From assembly GCA_913061435.1 (NCBI GenBank), contig CAJXUK010000008.1, forward strand, positions 1-64,000: a DNA stretch of 64,000 bases, in the 5' to 3' direction. How positions within the stretch are numbered: the stretch's first letter is position 1; each line of letters opens with the position of its first letter. The notes under the pieces were generated by a model. The model saw nothing but the letters and a program-made list of their open reading frames with translations. It had not been told where the DNA came from and did no database searches. Made by a program: the position numbers and the translations under genes. Shown one piece after another: positions 35,825-45,436 of the stretch. The stretch comes from an uncultured Thalassolituus sp. (GTDB taxonomy: Bacteria; Pseudomonadota; Gammaproteobacteria; Pseudomonadales; Oceanobacteraceae).

Positions 35825-38101
35825 ATGTTGGATACACTCAGAAGTATTGTGCAAGAAGTAAGCGCAGCAAGCGATTTAAGTGCAGCTCTTAAAGTCGTGG
35901 TAACGCGTATACGCAATGCTATGCATTCTGAAGTCAGTTCTGTTTATCTTTATGATGCCGATGCTAAGCGTTATGTATTAATGGCCACCAAGGGTTTGAA
36001 TCAAAACGCAGTTGGGCAAGTCAGTTTAGGCTCTTCTGAAGGTTTGGTTGGTTTGGTCGGGTCGCGTGAAGAGCTGGTTAATATAGAAGACGCACCGGCT
36101 CATCCACGTTATGTGTATTTGGCCGAAACCGGAGAAGAAAAGTATCATGCTTTTTTAGGTGTGCCGATCATTCATCACCGGCGTTTAATGGGCGTACTTG
36201 TTGTTCAGCAGCAAGAGCGTCGTAAATTTGATGAAAGCGAAGAAGCCTTTTTAGTCACCATGTCAGCTCAACTTGCTGGGGTAATTGCTCACGCAGAGGC
36301 CACCGGTAATATTGCCGCCGCGGCAACTGCGACGGCTACCTCTAAAGAAGCTCGTTTTTTAGGTGCACCGGGTTCGCCAGGTGTGGGTATTGGTCAGGCC
36401 GTGGTTATTTATCCTGCGGCAGATCTTGCTAGTGTGCCGGATAAATTAGCCGAAGACATTGAAGCCGAAATAGAGCGTTTTGAAACTGCGCTGATAAAAG
36501 TACGACGTGACATTCGTTCCGTTGGTCAAAAACTCTCTGCCGATTTACGCCCCGAAGAAATGGCCTTGTTTGATGTTTATCTAAACATGCTCGATGACCG
36601 TGCCTTGGGTGCTGAGGTTATCACTAAGATACGCTTGGGCGCTTGGGCACCCGGTGCATTGCGGCAAGTGGTGCAGCAGTATATCGGTCACTTTGAACAA
36701 ATGGATGATGCTTATCTGCGCGAACGGGCTGCTGATATTCGTGATTTGGGCGTGCGTATTTTGGCTTACTTGCAAGAAACCGAAGAGTTGGGCCAAGTAA
36801 CGCGTTATCACGATAATACCATTTTGGTGAGCCAAGAGCTGACGCCGGCCATGTTAGGCGAGGTGCCAATTGATAAATTGCGCGGTTTGGTGTCTGTACA
36901 GGGTTCGTCTAACTCTCATGTTGCAATTTTAGCTCGGGCTATGGGCATTCCTACGGTTATGGGTGTGGTTGATGTACCTTATGCTCAATTAGATGGCTTA
37001 GAGCTGATTGTTGATGGTTATCGCGGAAAGATCTACTCGCAGCCGTCTGATCAGTTGCGTGAAGAATATGAAAATATTTATCAAGAAGAGTTAATTCTTA
37101 ATCAAGATCTAGAATGCTTGCGTGATGAGCCGGCGATTACAATCGATGGCTATCGATTGCCTCTGTGGGTAAATACTGGGTTGATTACTGATGCCTTGCG
37201 CAGTCGTGAGCGAGGTGCTGAAGGCGTGGGTTTGTACCGCACAGAAGTGCCTTTTATGATGAAAGATCGTTTTCCTAGTGAAACCGAGCAACAAGAAATA
37301 TATCGCCAACAGTTAGCTACTTTTGCCCCTAATCCAGTGACTATGCGCACCTTGGACATTGGTGGCGACAAGGCCCTGCCTTATTTTCCGATACAAGAAG
37401 AAAATCCGTTTTTAGGTTGGCGTGGCATTCGCGTGACATTAGATCACCCTGAGTTATTTTTGTTGCAAATTAAAGCCATGTTAAAAGCCAGTGTTGGCTT
37501 AAACAACTTGCGCATTATGTTGCCTATGGTAAGCAGTGTGAGCGAAGTCGACGAGGCTTTACATCTTATTTATCGGGCCCATGCAGAAACCGAAGAAGAG
37601 GGCATTGTGGTCAATATGCCGGAAGTCGGAGTGATGATCGAGGTACCTGCTGCGGTTTATCAAATCGTCGATTTAGGCCAGAGAGTCGACTTTTTATCGG
37701 TGGGCAGTAACGATTTAACCCAGTATTTATTAGCTGTTGATCGTAACAACCCAAGAGTTGCAGATCTTTATAACTCGTTCCATCCGGCAGTGTTAACGGC
37801 TTTGTATAAAATTGCTCAAGACGCTAAAGCGATAAACAAACCCATTAGCATATGTGGCGAGTTTGCGGGTAACCCAGCAGGTGCAGTTTTGCTAATGGCT
37901 ATGGGGTATGAAATGTTGTCGATGAATGCCGCGAATTTGCCTAAAGTAAAGTCGGTTATCCGAGGCGTTAGTTTAGAGTGGGCGCAAAAACTGTTGGCAG
38001 AGGTCATGCAGTTAGAAAATGCGCATGTGATTGCGGCTACTGTAGAGCTAGCTTTAGAGAAAATAGGGCTGGGCCGCATGATGGGCCCAGGGCGCAGTTA
38101 A
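35825..38101 (+). CDS. ptsP: PEP-protein phosphotransferase of the nitrogen PTS (EI-Ntr)
   Basis: A 758-residue enzyme I homologue. An N-terminal GAF domain (about 1-165) is followed by the EI phosphotransfer region with the active histidine at 365 in GSSNSHVAILARAMGIP, then the PEP-binding barrel with GVGLYRTEVPFM, LDIGGDKALPYF, and the C-terminal ICGEFAGNP. It feeds phosphate from PEP to NPr and EIIA-Ntr, a regulatory relay responding to nitrogen and potassium status. GAF domains of EI-Ntr bind glutamine in enterics. The stop shares a TTAA with the convergent NRDE gene. Confidence 0.95.
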   Translation: MLDTLRSIVQEVSAASDLSAALKVVVTRIRNAMHSEVSSVYLYDADAKRYVLMATKGLNQNAVGQVSLGSSEGLVGLVGSREELVNIEDAPAHPRYVYLAETGEEKYHAFLGVPIIHHRRLMGVLVVQQQERRKFDESEEAFLVTMSAQLAGVIAHAEATGNIAAAATATATSKEARFLGAPGSPGVGIGQAVVIYPAADLASVPDKLAEDIEAEIERFETALIKVRRDIRSVGQKLSADLRPEEMALFDVYLNMLDDRALGAEVITKIRLGAWAPGALRQVVQQYIGHFEQMDDAYLRERAADIRDLGVRILAYLQETEELGQVTRYHDNTILVSQELTPAMLGEVPIDKLRGLVSVQGSSNSHVAILARAMGIPTVMGVVDVPYAQLDGLELIVDGYRGKIYSQPSDQLREEYENIYQEELILNQDLECLRDEPAITIDGYRLPLWVNTGLITDALRSRERGAEGVGLYRTEVPFMMKDRFPSETEQQEIYRQQLATFAPNPVTMRTLDIGGDKALPYFPIQEENPFLGWRGIRVTLDHPELFLLQIKAMLKASVGLNNLRIMLPMVSSVSEVDEALHLIYRAHAETEEEGIVVNMPEVGVMIEVPAAVYQIVDLGQRVDFLSVGSNDLTQYLLAVDRNNPRVADLYNSFHPAVLTALYKIAQDAKAINKPISICGEFAGNPAGAVLLMAMGYEMLSMNAANLPKVKSVIRGVSLEWAQKLLAEVMQLENAHVIAATVELALEKIGLGRMMGPGRS

Positions 38102-38856
38102 AGTATAAATTTGTTGTGGCTGGCTTCTTGGCCATCTTCTTGCCAGGTAATTTCTTCAATCTTGATCTCAGCAGTCCCCATGATTAAGCCTGTACTGCAG
38201 CGGGTACCGTAATGTGGGGTGATGATCTTTTCACACGACAGCATGCGCTCCATTATCAAACCAATGCCGGTCTCCGGTAATTCATTATCCTTGGCAATAT
38301 CGGTAGATGACAGTAACCCAGCTAGAGTAGGTTGTTGATGCTTAGGTGTTTGCAACCATGTCGCTAAGGTGTGTTTAGCGCTCTTTAATTTTGGCCAAGG
38401 TGAATCCAGCAAAGCATTACTTAAACCATATAACCCAGGTTTGAGTATGCGTGGTGGCTCGCCAGAGCGATTAGAGTAGTATGCCAAATGCTGTGTGTCT
38501 GCCACGATGAGATTGTAGCCATCAAATTCTTGGGCCTTGGTTTCTAGTTCCTTCAAGTAAGCTAAAGGAGCTTGCTGGCTGGTTAAAAAATCTACAACTA
38601 AATGGCCACGTGAGCTGGGGTTTTCTGGCGCTTTAATGGTTAAATCACGATGATTGGTCAACGCGGCAAAGCGACCGTTGTGGTGAATTCCTAACCAGCT
38701 TCCTCCTTTACTAACATCTTGGCCGGCAAATACTCCTAGGTGAGTTTGCCATTGCTGTAGCGGGCGCGTAGGGCGCTTGAAAAATTCATCGCGGTTGGCG
38801 GTTAATATTAAGCGTTGCTCGGCGTCTGGTTGCCATTGAAAGGTGATTAAGCACAT
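38098..38856 (-). CDS. NRDE/TANGO2-family protein
   Basis: A 252-residue protein beginning MCLITFQWQPDAEQRLILTANRDEF. The Cys2 start and the NRDEF motif near 21-25 define the NRDE family (TANGO2 in eukaryotes). GGSWLGIHHNGRFAALTNHRD and LYGLSNALLDSPWPKL are the other conserved blocks. An N-terminal nucleophile-type fold is suspected, with Cys2 exposed after methionine removal; TANGO2 has been linked to haem trafficking. Function in bacteria is unsettled. It overlaps ptsP tail to tail by four bases. Confidence 0.88.
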   Translation of the reverse strand: MCLITFQWQPDAEQRLILTANRDEFFKRPTRPLQQWQTHLGVFAGQDVSKGGSWLGIHHNGRFAALTNHRDLTIKAPENPSSRGHLVVDFLTSQQAPLAYLKELETKAQEFDGYNLIVADTQHLAYYSNRSGEPPRILKPGLYGLSNALLDSPWPKLKSAKHTLATWLQTPKHQQPTLAGLLSSTDIAKDNELPETGIGLIMERMLSCEKIITPHYGTRCSTGLIMGTAEIKIEEITWQEDGQEASHNKFIL

Positions 38857-39014
38857 AGCGGTTGGCTCACTCAGTGGTTAATAAATAGAGTCGTTAAAAA
38901 TAAAATAAACACAGCAGTTTAGCGCTTGATCGTTCATAATGTGCGATTTAATTTTTTTGCGCCATTTTAACAATGGCTTTTTTGATTAATATTTTGCTTA
39001 GTTGGGTTAGAACT

Positions 39015-39800
39015 ATGACTTTTTTGGTATATCTCCTTGTCGGCTCGGTCGCAGGTTTGTTAGCCGGCTTGTTTGGCATAGGCGGCGGCTTAGTGATTGT
39101 ACCTGTGCTGGTGATCACCTTTGGTTTAATGGGTATTAGCGAGAATGTGTTAACGCATATGGCACTGGCCACGTCGTTAACTACGATTATTTTCACCTCG
39201 CTCAGCTCAGTAAAAGAGCATCATAATCATGGTGCGGTAGATTGGTTGTTAGTGCGTTGGATTGGTTCTGGTATTGTTGTCGGTACGGCGATAGGCGTGT
39301 GGATATTGGCCGGTGTGGCAGGAGAGCATTTGCAAATAGCTATTGGTATATTTGCCTTGGTAATGGCGGCAAAAATGGCATTTGATCTTAACCCTTCACC
39401 TAATCGCCAAGCTCCTGGCTCCACAGGTTTATTGGCTTCTGGTGGATTAATTGGTTTTGGTTCAGCTTGGTTTGGTATTGGTGGGGGGTCTTTTACAGTC
39501 CCATTTTTAACCTGGGTCAACGTACCGATGAAACGGGCGGTAGCAACCGCTGCGGCTTGTGGTTTACCCATTGCTTTAACCGGCTCGGTCAGTAACATTA
39601 TCACTGGCTGGCAGCATGTGGATTTACCGCAATGGACAAGCGGTTTTGTGTATTGGCCCGCAGTTGTAGGAATTGCCTTAACCAGCGTGCCATTTGCCAA
39701 AGTCGGTGCTAAGTTAGCTCATAAATTAGATGCAAAGTTACTGAAGCGCGGTTTTGCTTTGTTGTTGCTCATTGTTGGTTTGAAATTTTTGTTTTCGTAA
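39015..39800 (+). CDS. TauE/SafE-family membrane permease
   Basis: A 261-residue inner-membrane protein with about eight helices in two repeats. Both repeats carry the GIGGG signature, FGIGGGLVIVPVL near 20 and FGIGGGSFTVPFL near 156, and ATA/ATS-A patterns follow. Family members export sulfite, sulfoacetate or other organic anions. The ATG at 39015 puts the first helix at the N-terminus as usual; an ATG at 38973 would add 14 residues. Neither has a clear ribosome site, so the start is uncertain. Substrate unknown. Confidence 0.82.
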   Translation: MTFLVYLLVGSVAGLLAGLFGIGGGLVIVPVLVITFGLMGISENVLTHMALATSLTTIIFTSLSSVKEHHNHGAVDWLLVRWIGSGIVVGTAIGVWILAGVAGEHLQIAIGIFALVMAAKMAFDLNPSPNRQAPGSTGLLASGGLIGFGSAWFGIGGGSFTVPFLTWVNVPMKRAVATAAACGLPIALTGSVSNIITGWQHVDLPQWTSGFVYWPAVVGIALTSVPFAKVGAKLAHKLDAKLLKRGFALLLLIVGLKFLFS

Positions 39801-39854
39801 TGTGCATTGAACCTAGTACAAGCATTAGTCGATATTAAAATAAGGAAAATATAG

Positions 39855-40664
39855 ATGTTAACGTATCCCAATATTGATCCGGTGGCCTTGTCCATTGGCC
39901 CGTTAGAAATTCATTGGTATGGGCTGATGTACCTCATTGGTTTTGCTGCCGCTATGTTATTGGCCAATTATCGGGCTAGCCAGCCGGGTTCTAATTGGAA
40001 TAAAGATCAAGTAAGTGATCTTATTTTTTATGGCGCAATGGGGGTTATTTTAGGCGGTCGCGCTGGGTATGTTTTATTTTATAATTTTGATCAATTTTTA
40101 GATAATCCTATTTGGCTATTCCAAATTTGGACCGGTGGTATGTCGTTTCATGGTGGGTTGTTGGGTGTCTTATTAGCTCTTTGGTTCTTTGGCCGTAAGT
40201 ACAAAAAAGGGTTTTTTGAAGTCGCCGACTTTACTGCACCGATTGTGCCTATTGGCTTAATGACCGGGCGTATTGGTAATTTTATTGGTGGTGAGCTCTG
40301 GGGACGCGTGACTGATAGCCCTTTAGGCATGGTCTTTCCTGGGGCAGGCCCTGATCCACGACATCCTTCACAATTATACCAAGCGGCTTTAGAAGGCTTG
40401 GCGTTGTTCATTGTTGTGTGGTGGTTTTCCAGCCGTCCTCGTCCACAAAAAGCGGTGGGTGCGGTGTTTATGATTGGTTATGGTTGTTTCCGTTTTATTG
40501 TCGAATTTTTCCGCCAGCCAGATTCACACATCGGTTTTGATTTATTTGGTTGGATGAGCCGTGGCCAGTTATTGTCTGTGCCCATGGTGCTATTTGGTAT
40601 CGCTTTATTGTGGTGGGCCTACAAGCAACAAGATCAAGTGTCGCCAGCTATCAGCAAAAAATAA
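39855..40664 (+). CDS. lgt: Prolipoprotein diacylglyceryl transferase
   Basis: A 269-residue inner-membrane enzyme transferring diacylglycerol from phosphatidylglycerol to the lipobox cysteine of prolipoproteins. It shows [12 protein letters not shown], the active-site HGGLLG near 97-102, the Lgt signature [17 protein letters not shown], and [13 protein letters not shown]. Seven helices are apparent. Lgt followed by thyA is the common proteobacterial order. The ATG has an AAGGAAA ribosome site. The window encodes its likely substrates, the imelysin and DUF1499 lipoproteins. Confidence 0.96.
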   Translation: MLTYPNIDPVALSIGPLEIHWYGLMYLIGFAAAMLLANYRASQPGSNWNKDQVSDLIFYGAMGVILGGRAGYVLFYNFDQFLDNPIWLFQIWTGGMSFHGGLLGVLLALWFFGRKYKKGFFEVADFTAPIVPIGLMTGRIGNFIGGELWGRVTDSPLGMVFPGAGPDPRHPSQLYQAALEGLALFIVVWWFSSRPRPQKAVGAVFMIGYGCFRFIVEFFRQPDSHIGFDLFGWMSRGQLLSVPMVLFGIALLWWAYKQQDQVSPAISKK

Positions 40665-40677
40665 AGAGGTTTATCAA

Positions 40678-41529
40678 ATGAAGCAGTATTTAGCGTTGTG
40701 CCAACGCATTGTTGATGAAGGTCATTGGGTAGAAAATGAGCGTACCGGTATTCGTTGCTTAACGGTGATTAATGCTGATTTAGAATACGATGTCGCCAAT
40801 AATCAATTTCCCTTAATTACGACCCGTAAAAGCTTTTATAAAGCGGCTATTGCCGAGCTTTTGGGGTATTTACGTGGTTACAACAGTGCGGCGCAGTTTC
40901 GTGATATTGGTTGTAACACATGGAATGCCAATGCCAACGAAAACCAAGCTTGGCTGAATAACCCGCACCGCAAAGGTGAGGATGACATGGGCCGAGTTTA
41001 CGGTGTGCAAGGTCGTTCTTGGATGCGCCCAGATGGCACGCAATTAGACCAACTTAAAAAAGTCATCGATAACCTAAGCAAAGGCATTGATGACCGCAGT
41101 GAGATTGTCACTTTTTACAATCCGGGCGAATTTGAAATGGGTTGCTTGCGCCCGTGTATGCATACTCATACCTTTTCGCTGTTAGGTGATACCTTGTACT
41201 TAACCAGTTATCAGCGTTCGTGCGATGTGCCTTTGGGCTTGAACTTTAATCAGGTGCAGGTATTTACTTTGTTGGCGCTGGTGGCGCAAATTACCGGCCA
41301 TAAAGCAGGCAAGGCGTACCATAAAATCGTCAATGCCCATATTTATGAAAACCAGCTGGAATTGATGCGTGATGTGCAATTAAAGCGTGAGCCTTTTCCG
41401 TCACCTCAGTTGCAGATAAACCCTAAGATCAAATCTTTGGATGATATTGAACAGTGGGTTACCAGAGATGATTTTGAAGTGATCGGCTATCAATGCCATG
41501 ATGCGATCAATTACCCATTTGCAGTTTAG
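40678..41529 (+). CDS. thyA: Thymidylate synthase
   Basis: A 283-residue enzyme methylating dUMP to dTMP with methylene-THF. Markers: [10 protein letters not shown], the catalytic cysteine in [25 protein letters not shown] for dUMP phosphate binding, and [11 protein letters not shown]. The variant around the catalytic cysteine follows the longer ThyA subtype of marine gammaproteobacteria rather than the E. coli PCH form. The ATG at 40678 has AGAGG upstream; an in-frame upstream reading from 40561 lies inside lgt and is rejected. folA follows, so dihydrofolate made here is recycled next door. Confidence 0.94.
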   Translation: MKQYLALCQRIVDEGHWVENERTGIRCLTVINADLEYDVANNQFPLITTRKSFYKAAIAELLGYLRGYNSAAQFRDIGCNTWNANANENQAWLNNPHRKGEDDMGRVYGVQGRSWMRPDGTQLDQLKKVIDNLSKGIDDRSEIVTFYNPGEFEMGCLRPCMHTHTFSLLGDTLYLTSYQRSCDVPLGLNFNQVQVFTLLALVAQITGHKAGKAYHKIVNAHIYENQLELMRDVQLKREPFPSPQLQINPKIKSLDDIEQWVTRDDFEVIGYQCHDAINYPFAV

Positions 41530-41596
41530 TTGATGCATTAGTCATTGCTTGTTGAACAAAGCAGTAAGCAAAAAAACAAGATTGGAAGAAGTAGAT

Positions 41597-42133
41597 ATGA
41601 AGCGTGCTTTAATTGTCGCGATGGCAAACAACCAAACCATCGGTATAGATAATAGCTTGCCTTGGCATTTGCCAAAAGATTTGCAGTATTTTAAAAAAGT
41701 TACCATGGCTAAGCCGATTATTATGGGGCGTAAAACGTTTGAATCGATTGGTCGTCCCTTACCTGGGCGCACGAATATTGTGATTACTCGCCAAAGTGAT
41801 TACACAGCCGACGGTATTGTTGTGGTGAACAGCTTGCAGCAAGCACTCGATAAAGCAGAAGACATCAGTTTTGTTGCGGGCCACGAAGAAGTCATGGTGA
41901 TTGGCGGTGCCGAGATTTATCAGCAAGCTCTGTTACAAGCAGATCGCTTATACATTACGCATGTTCACAGTGATGTCGATGGTGATGCTTTCTTTCCTGA
42001 TATTAATTGGAATGATTGGCAAGAATTTGAGCGTGAAGACCATTTCGCCGACGATTCACTTGAGCAGGCTAAAAATAACCCCAAAGCGAATCCTTTCGAC
42101 TACAGCTTTGTGGTTTATGACCGTATTAATTAG
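41597..42133 (+). CDS. folA: Dihydrofolate reductase
   Basis: A 178-residue NADPH enzyme regenerating tetrahydrofolate. It has IVAMANNQTIGIDNSLPWHLPKDLQYFKKVT (catalytic Asp near 28 replaced by the DL pair following LP as in bacterial DHFRs), IIMGRKTFESIGRPLPGRTNIVIT, MVIGGAEIYQQAL, and a YITHVH strand. The ATG at 41597 has a GGAAGAAG ribosome site and is preferred over 41549. It functions with thyA 67 bases upstream. Converges with plsC one base past its stop. Confidence 0.95.
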   Translation: MKRALIVAMANNQTIGIDNSLPWHLPKDLQYFKKVTMAKPIIMGRKTFESIGRPLPGRTNIVITRQSDYTADGIVVVNSLQQALDKAEDISFVAGHEEVMVIGGAEIYQQALLQADRLYITHVHSDVDGDAFFPDINWNDWQEFEREDHFADDSLEQAKNNPKANPFDYSFVVYDRIN

Positions 42134-42134
42134 C

Positions 42135-42857
42135 TTAAAATTCGGCGGCAAGGCGGGCGTCTAATTCGGCTATTTTAGCTTTCATTAAACGATGGCATTG
42201 CTGAGCGAGTTGTTCTGCATCGGCTTCTGTAAGCCCGGTAGTCGGGATAGGTTCTAAAAACTCAATCAGCCCGGGCTTTGGTCGCCAATCACTAAGCGAG
42301 ACGTTTTTGGTCGAACTGACACACAAAGGAGCTATCGGTACACCGGCTTTAATCGCGGCAACAAAAGCACCTTTCTTGAAGGGTAATAGCCCCTTACCTC
42401 GGCTACGAGTGCCTTCTGGCATAATAAAAATTGAACGCTTTAGCGTTACTATTTTCTCGGCCATTTGATCAACCACCGCACGGGCTTTGTCTTTATCACC
42501 GCGATTAATAAAAATATTACCGGCCAACCAAAACGCCGTGCCAAAGATGGGTATCCACGCCAATTCTCGCTTACCCACTGCTGAACAATTTCTTGGCCAG
42601 ACCTTGGCAAAATAAAACACATCTAATAGATCTTGGTGGTTAACAATGTACACCGCAGGGTAGTCTATATTGGGTTGGTTAAGGGCAATCATCTTTAAAT
42701 TCATTAGCCAATAACTGGGTGCTAATAGCTTTAGTGATGTGCGGGTATTGTTGGGGTGAAAAGGACGGATGCAGGAATAAGCAACTGCCATAAAGCTGAA
42801 TAAAACAAAATACAAAGAGACGCTGATTAAGCGAAAGTAATACAACATAAAATTCAC
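42135..42857 (-). CDS. plsC: 1-acylglycerol-3-phosphate O-acyltransferase
   Basis: A 240-residue membrane enzyme adding the second acyl chain in phosphatidic acid synthesis. The N-terminal helix (about 4-28) anchors it. The acyltransferase motifs are NHQDLLD near 73-79, FINRGDKDKA, MPEGTRSRGKG near 144-154, and VPIAPLCVSS. The start is GTG at 42857, with an in-frame ATG nine bases on; neither has a visible ribosome site. A terminator-like hairpin ends six bases before the GTG, so expression may be attenuated or start downstream of it. Confidence 0.9.
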   Translation of the reverse strand: MNFMLYYFRLISVSLYFVLFSFMAVAYSCIRPFHPNNTRTSLKLLAPSYWLMNLKMIALNQPNIDYPAVYIVNHQDLLDVFYFAKVWPRNCSAVGKRELAWIPIFGTAFWLAGNIFINRGDKDKARAVVDQMAEKIVTLKRSIFIMPEGTRSRGKGLLPFKKGAFVAAIKAGVPIAPLCVSSTKNVSLSDWRPKPGLIEFLEPIPTTGLTEADAEQLAQQCHRLMKAKIAELDARLAAEF

Positions 42858-42862
42858 ATCTA

Positions 42863-42890
42863 AAAAAGCAGTGCGCTTGAAGCACTGCGT
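42863..42890 (-). terminator. Rho-independent terminator/attenuator just before plsC
   Basis: On the - strand GCAGTGC and GCACTGC pair around a six-to-seven-base loop and are followed by six T. It could end the cupin transcript; its closeness to the plsC start also allows an attenuator role. Confidence 0.8.
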
Positions 42891-42976
42891 TAACTATTGG
42901 GAGCGTGTTTAGATGTGAAGTTTACGTAAATTGACAAGAAAATGATCGTTAAATTTTTATAATTTGTGTCGCAGTA

Positions 42977-43645
42977 TCAATCACCCACAGGTAAATGCCC
43001 TACTTTCACTAAAATCAGCGTATCTTGTTCTACATAAGGGTTGTGCGTACTTAAATGTGGACTGCGCAGCCAGCTGCCAGCAGGGTAACGATTGTACTCG
43101 TCGATAAATTCCCCGCTGATCACTAATATTTCTTCACCCCCAAAATGCCGATGGGGTTGGAACCTTTCACCAGCAGGCCAAAAAACCAGCGCAGTGGATT
43201 CATTCATAACGCCGTCACTGTATTGATGCAGCGGCATGACTCTTAAATTGCCATTGCCCGGTAGCCATTCACCATTTTGTGTATCTATACGCACTTGTTG
43301 ACGATCGTTTGACTGAAATTGATGCAGTTTAACAAAAATAACACAGCCTTCTTTACTAAAAGGGGCGTGCTCAAAACCTTCTGGGTTGCGGATGTAGCTG
43401 CCTGCTGGGTAGTCGCCGGTTTCATCTGAAAACACGCCTTCCAAGACAAAAATCTCTTCTCCTAACGGATGTGGGTGAGAAGAGAAGCTTGCTCCAGCTT
43501 CGTATTTCACAATGCTTGTGGCATGGCCGCGTTCTGCTTCTTCTCGGGCTAAACGTTTGCGCCAGACACCTGCCATGGGGCTTTCTTGCCAAGGTTGTAA
43601 GTGGCTGTTAATAAAAACGGCTTGGCTGAAATCTAAATTTAACAT
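42977..43645 (-). CDS. Double cupin protein, ChrR-cupin type
   Basis: A 222-residue protein made of two cupin barrels. The first has HPHPLGEEIFVLEGVFSDETGDYPAGSY near 56-83, the second PHRHFGGEEILVISGEFIDEYNRYPAGSW, both with metal-binding histidines and a glutamate. The repeat resembles the C-terminal cupin of the ChrR anti-sigma factor, but there is no zinc-binding anti-sigma domain, so it is probably a free metal-dependent enzyme or sensor rather than an anti-sigma factor. Function unknown. 28 bases downstream of the GltB-like gene on the same strand. Confidence 0.78.
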   Translation of the reverse strand: MLNLDFSQAVFINSHLQPWQESPMAGVWRKRLAREEAERGHATSIVKYEAGASFSSHPHPLGEEIFVLEGVFSDETGDYPAGSYIRNPEGFEHAPFSKEGCVIFVKLHQFQSNDRQQVRIDTQNGEWLPGNGNLRVMPLHQYSDGVMNESTALVFWPAGERFQPHRHFGGEEILVISGEFIDEYNRYPAGSWLRSPHLSTHNPYVEQDTLILVKVGHLPVGD

Positions 43646-43673
43646 GGTCGCTATAATGCCTTTTAAATTGTGT

Positions 43674-45341
43674 TTAAAGCGCTTCGGTTTTAATTTTAAT
43701 CACCGAAGTATGAGCGGCAAGTTGATCGGGGACATAAAAAGAATCGGCATTGCTATGAGTCCACCAATCTTGCCAAGGTTGTGTTAACTGCGCTGTCTTA
43801 TCGTTGCCGGCGTTAATAAGATCGTTGCTTGCTAAAGCAGGCACAAGGGTGCTGACCGGCATTAGTAAACCGTTAGAGGTACGGCGTTTGATCATATTTG
43901 GTTTTAATTGCGCCGGACTATCTAAGCCGATACTGCCCACTAATTCATAAAAGTTTTTGAGTGTGTTGTGATGAAAGTTGTTAACCCGATCGCTTTTGTG
44001 GGTGACATTAATTGCTTTTGCGCGTACCGGATCTTGGGTGGCAATACCTGTGGGGCATAGGTTGCTATCACAGTGGCGAGATTGTACACAGCCTATTGCC
44101 ATCATCATTGTGCGCGCAGCATTCACTAAATCTGCACCCACAGCAATCTTAGTGAGTACATCAAAGCTAGAGGCCGTTTTACCCGATGCAATGATTCGTA
44201 TTTTATCTCGCAACCCGGCGCCAACCAAGGCATTGTGTACTAAATATACAGCTTCTAAACACATCATACCTAAGCGGTTACTAAACTCGACCGGTGCAGC
44301 CCCAGTGCCGCCTTCGGCACCATCAATCGTTATAAAATCTGGTGTTATGCCACTTTCTAACATGGCTTTGCATAGGCTTAAAAATTCCGCAGGATTACCT
44401 AAACACAATTTGAAGCCTACCGGCTTGCCGCCACTTAATTCGCGCAGTTGTTGGACAAAATTTAATAGATCGATTGGGGTTTCACACATCGGGTTTGTGG
44501 CCGGAGAAATACAATCTTCTGTCATTGGAATCTGGCGAATATTGGCAATTTCTTCGGTGATTTTAGCTTTGGGTAGCATACCGCCATGGGCCGGTTTGGC
44601 GCCTTGCGATAATTTAATTTCAATCATTTTGATGTTGCTAAGTTGTGCTGTTTTGGTAAAAAGCTCAGCGTTAAAGTTGCCCGCTAAATCACGACAGCCA
44701 AATAACCCAGTACCAATCTGCCATACAATATCGCCACCGTGTTTTAAATGATAAGGGCTAACGCCGCCTTCGCCGGTATTGTGATAGCAGCCGGCTTTTT
44801 TTGCCCCAAGGTTCATTGCTTCAATGGCATTGGAACTGAGTGAGCCAAAGCTCATGGCAGAGATATTTAATAATGATGCGCGATATGGCTGCTTACAATC
44901 TGGGCCACCAATATCAATATACTTAGCATCTTCGGTGACTTTTTTAGGCGCTAATGAGTGCCATAAGCTGAGGTAATTTTCGGCGAGTAAATTACGCTGG
45001 GTGCCAAAAGCAATGGTGTCGCGTATGTTTTTAGCACGCTGATACACCAAGGAGCGTTCTTCGCGGTTAAATGGGTTTTCTTCAGTGTCGTTGGCAATAA
45101 AATATTGTTGGATTTCTACTCGAAACGACTCCAGAAAGTAGCGAATATAAGCAACCACGGGATACAAACGATTAAGATTACGATGGCCAATAAACAAGTC
45201 ATAAAAGCCGACAAAAGAATACAAGGTGGTAAAAATCAACAGTCCGATTGTTAGAGATGATGGGGCTTGAGTTAGCCAATAAATCGCTGCGATGTTGCCG
45301 ACACTGGCAATAAGCCAATACACTTTTTGCATTAATGTCAT
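43674..45341 (-). CDS. FMN-binding glutamate-synthase-like protein (GltB2 domain)
   Basis: A 555-residue protein with two N-terminal hydrophobic helices (about 8-50) and a glutamate-synthase FMN/[3Fe-4S] domain. It shows SAMSFGSLSSNAIEAMNLGAK, GEGGVSPYH, KLSQGAKPAHGGMLP, DGAEGGTGAAPVEF and the cluster motif C-x5-C-x4-C in CVQSRHCDSNLCPTGIATQ. The amidotransferase domain of true GltB is missing, so it cannot use glutamine alone. Such stand-alone membrane-linked GltB2 proteins are widespread, their reaction unclear. Neighbour of ilvE but separated by a terminator. Confidence 0.85.
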   Translation of the reverse strand: MTLMQKVYWLIASVGNIAAIYWLTQAPSSLTIGLLIFTTLYSFVGFYDLFIGHRNLNRLYPVVAYIRYFLESFRVEIQQYFIANDTEENPFNREERSLVYQRAKNIRDTIAFGTQRNLLAENYLSLWHSLAPKKVTEDAKYIDIGGPDCKQPYRASLLNISAMSFGSLSSNAIEAMNLGAKKAGCYHNTGEGGVSPYHLKHGGDIVWQIGTGLFGCRDLAGNFNAELFTKTAQLSNIKMIEIKLSQGAKPAHGGMLPKAKITEEIANIRQIPMTEDCISPATNPMCETPIDLLNFVQQLRELSGGKPVGFKLCLGNPAEFLSLCKAMLESGITPDFITIDGAEGGTGAAPVEFSNRLGMMCLEAVYLVHNALVGAGLRDKIRIIASGKTASSFDVLTKIAVGADLVNAARTMMMAIGCVQSRHCDSNLCPTGIATQDPVRAKAINVTHKSDRVNNFHHNTLKNFYELVGSIGLDSPAQLKPNMIKRRTSNGLLMPVSTLVPALASNDLINAGNDKTAQLTQPWQDWWTHSNADSFYVPDQLAAHTSVIKIKTEAL

Positions 45342-45365
45342 AACCGTTCCTTAAATGTAATCCAT

Positions 45366-45398
45366 AAAAAAACCTGTAACGCATTAGAACGTTACAGG
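45366..45398 (-). terminator. Rho-independent terminator after ilvE
   Basis: CCTGTAACG (45373-45381) pairs with CGTTACAGG (45390-45398) over an eight-base loop. On the - strand seven T follow, ending the ilvE transcript before the GltB-like gene. Confidence 0.92.
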
Positions 45399-45436
45399 CT
45401 TGATTTACTAAAGCAAGTGGTTGGCGTTTGAAAAGA

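Noticed and set aside
39227..39700. 157-codon frame on - opposite the TauE permease
   Set aside because: Proline-rich antisense shadow of a glycine-rich membrane protein; no support of its own.
42977..43645. ChrR anti-sigma factor
   Set aside because: Only cupin domains are present; the zinc-binding anti-sigma domain and a neighbouring ECF sigma gene are missing.
43978..44751. 257-codon frame on + opposite the GltB-like gene
   Set aside because: It lies fully antisense to a well-supported enzyme, has no ribosome site or recognisable domain, and its composition mirrors the real gene.
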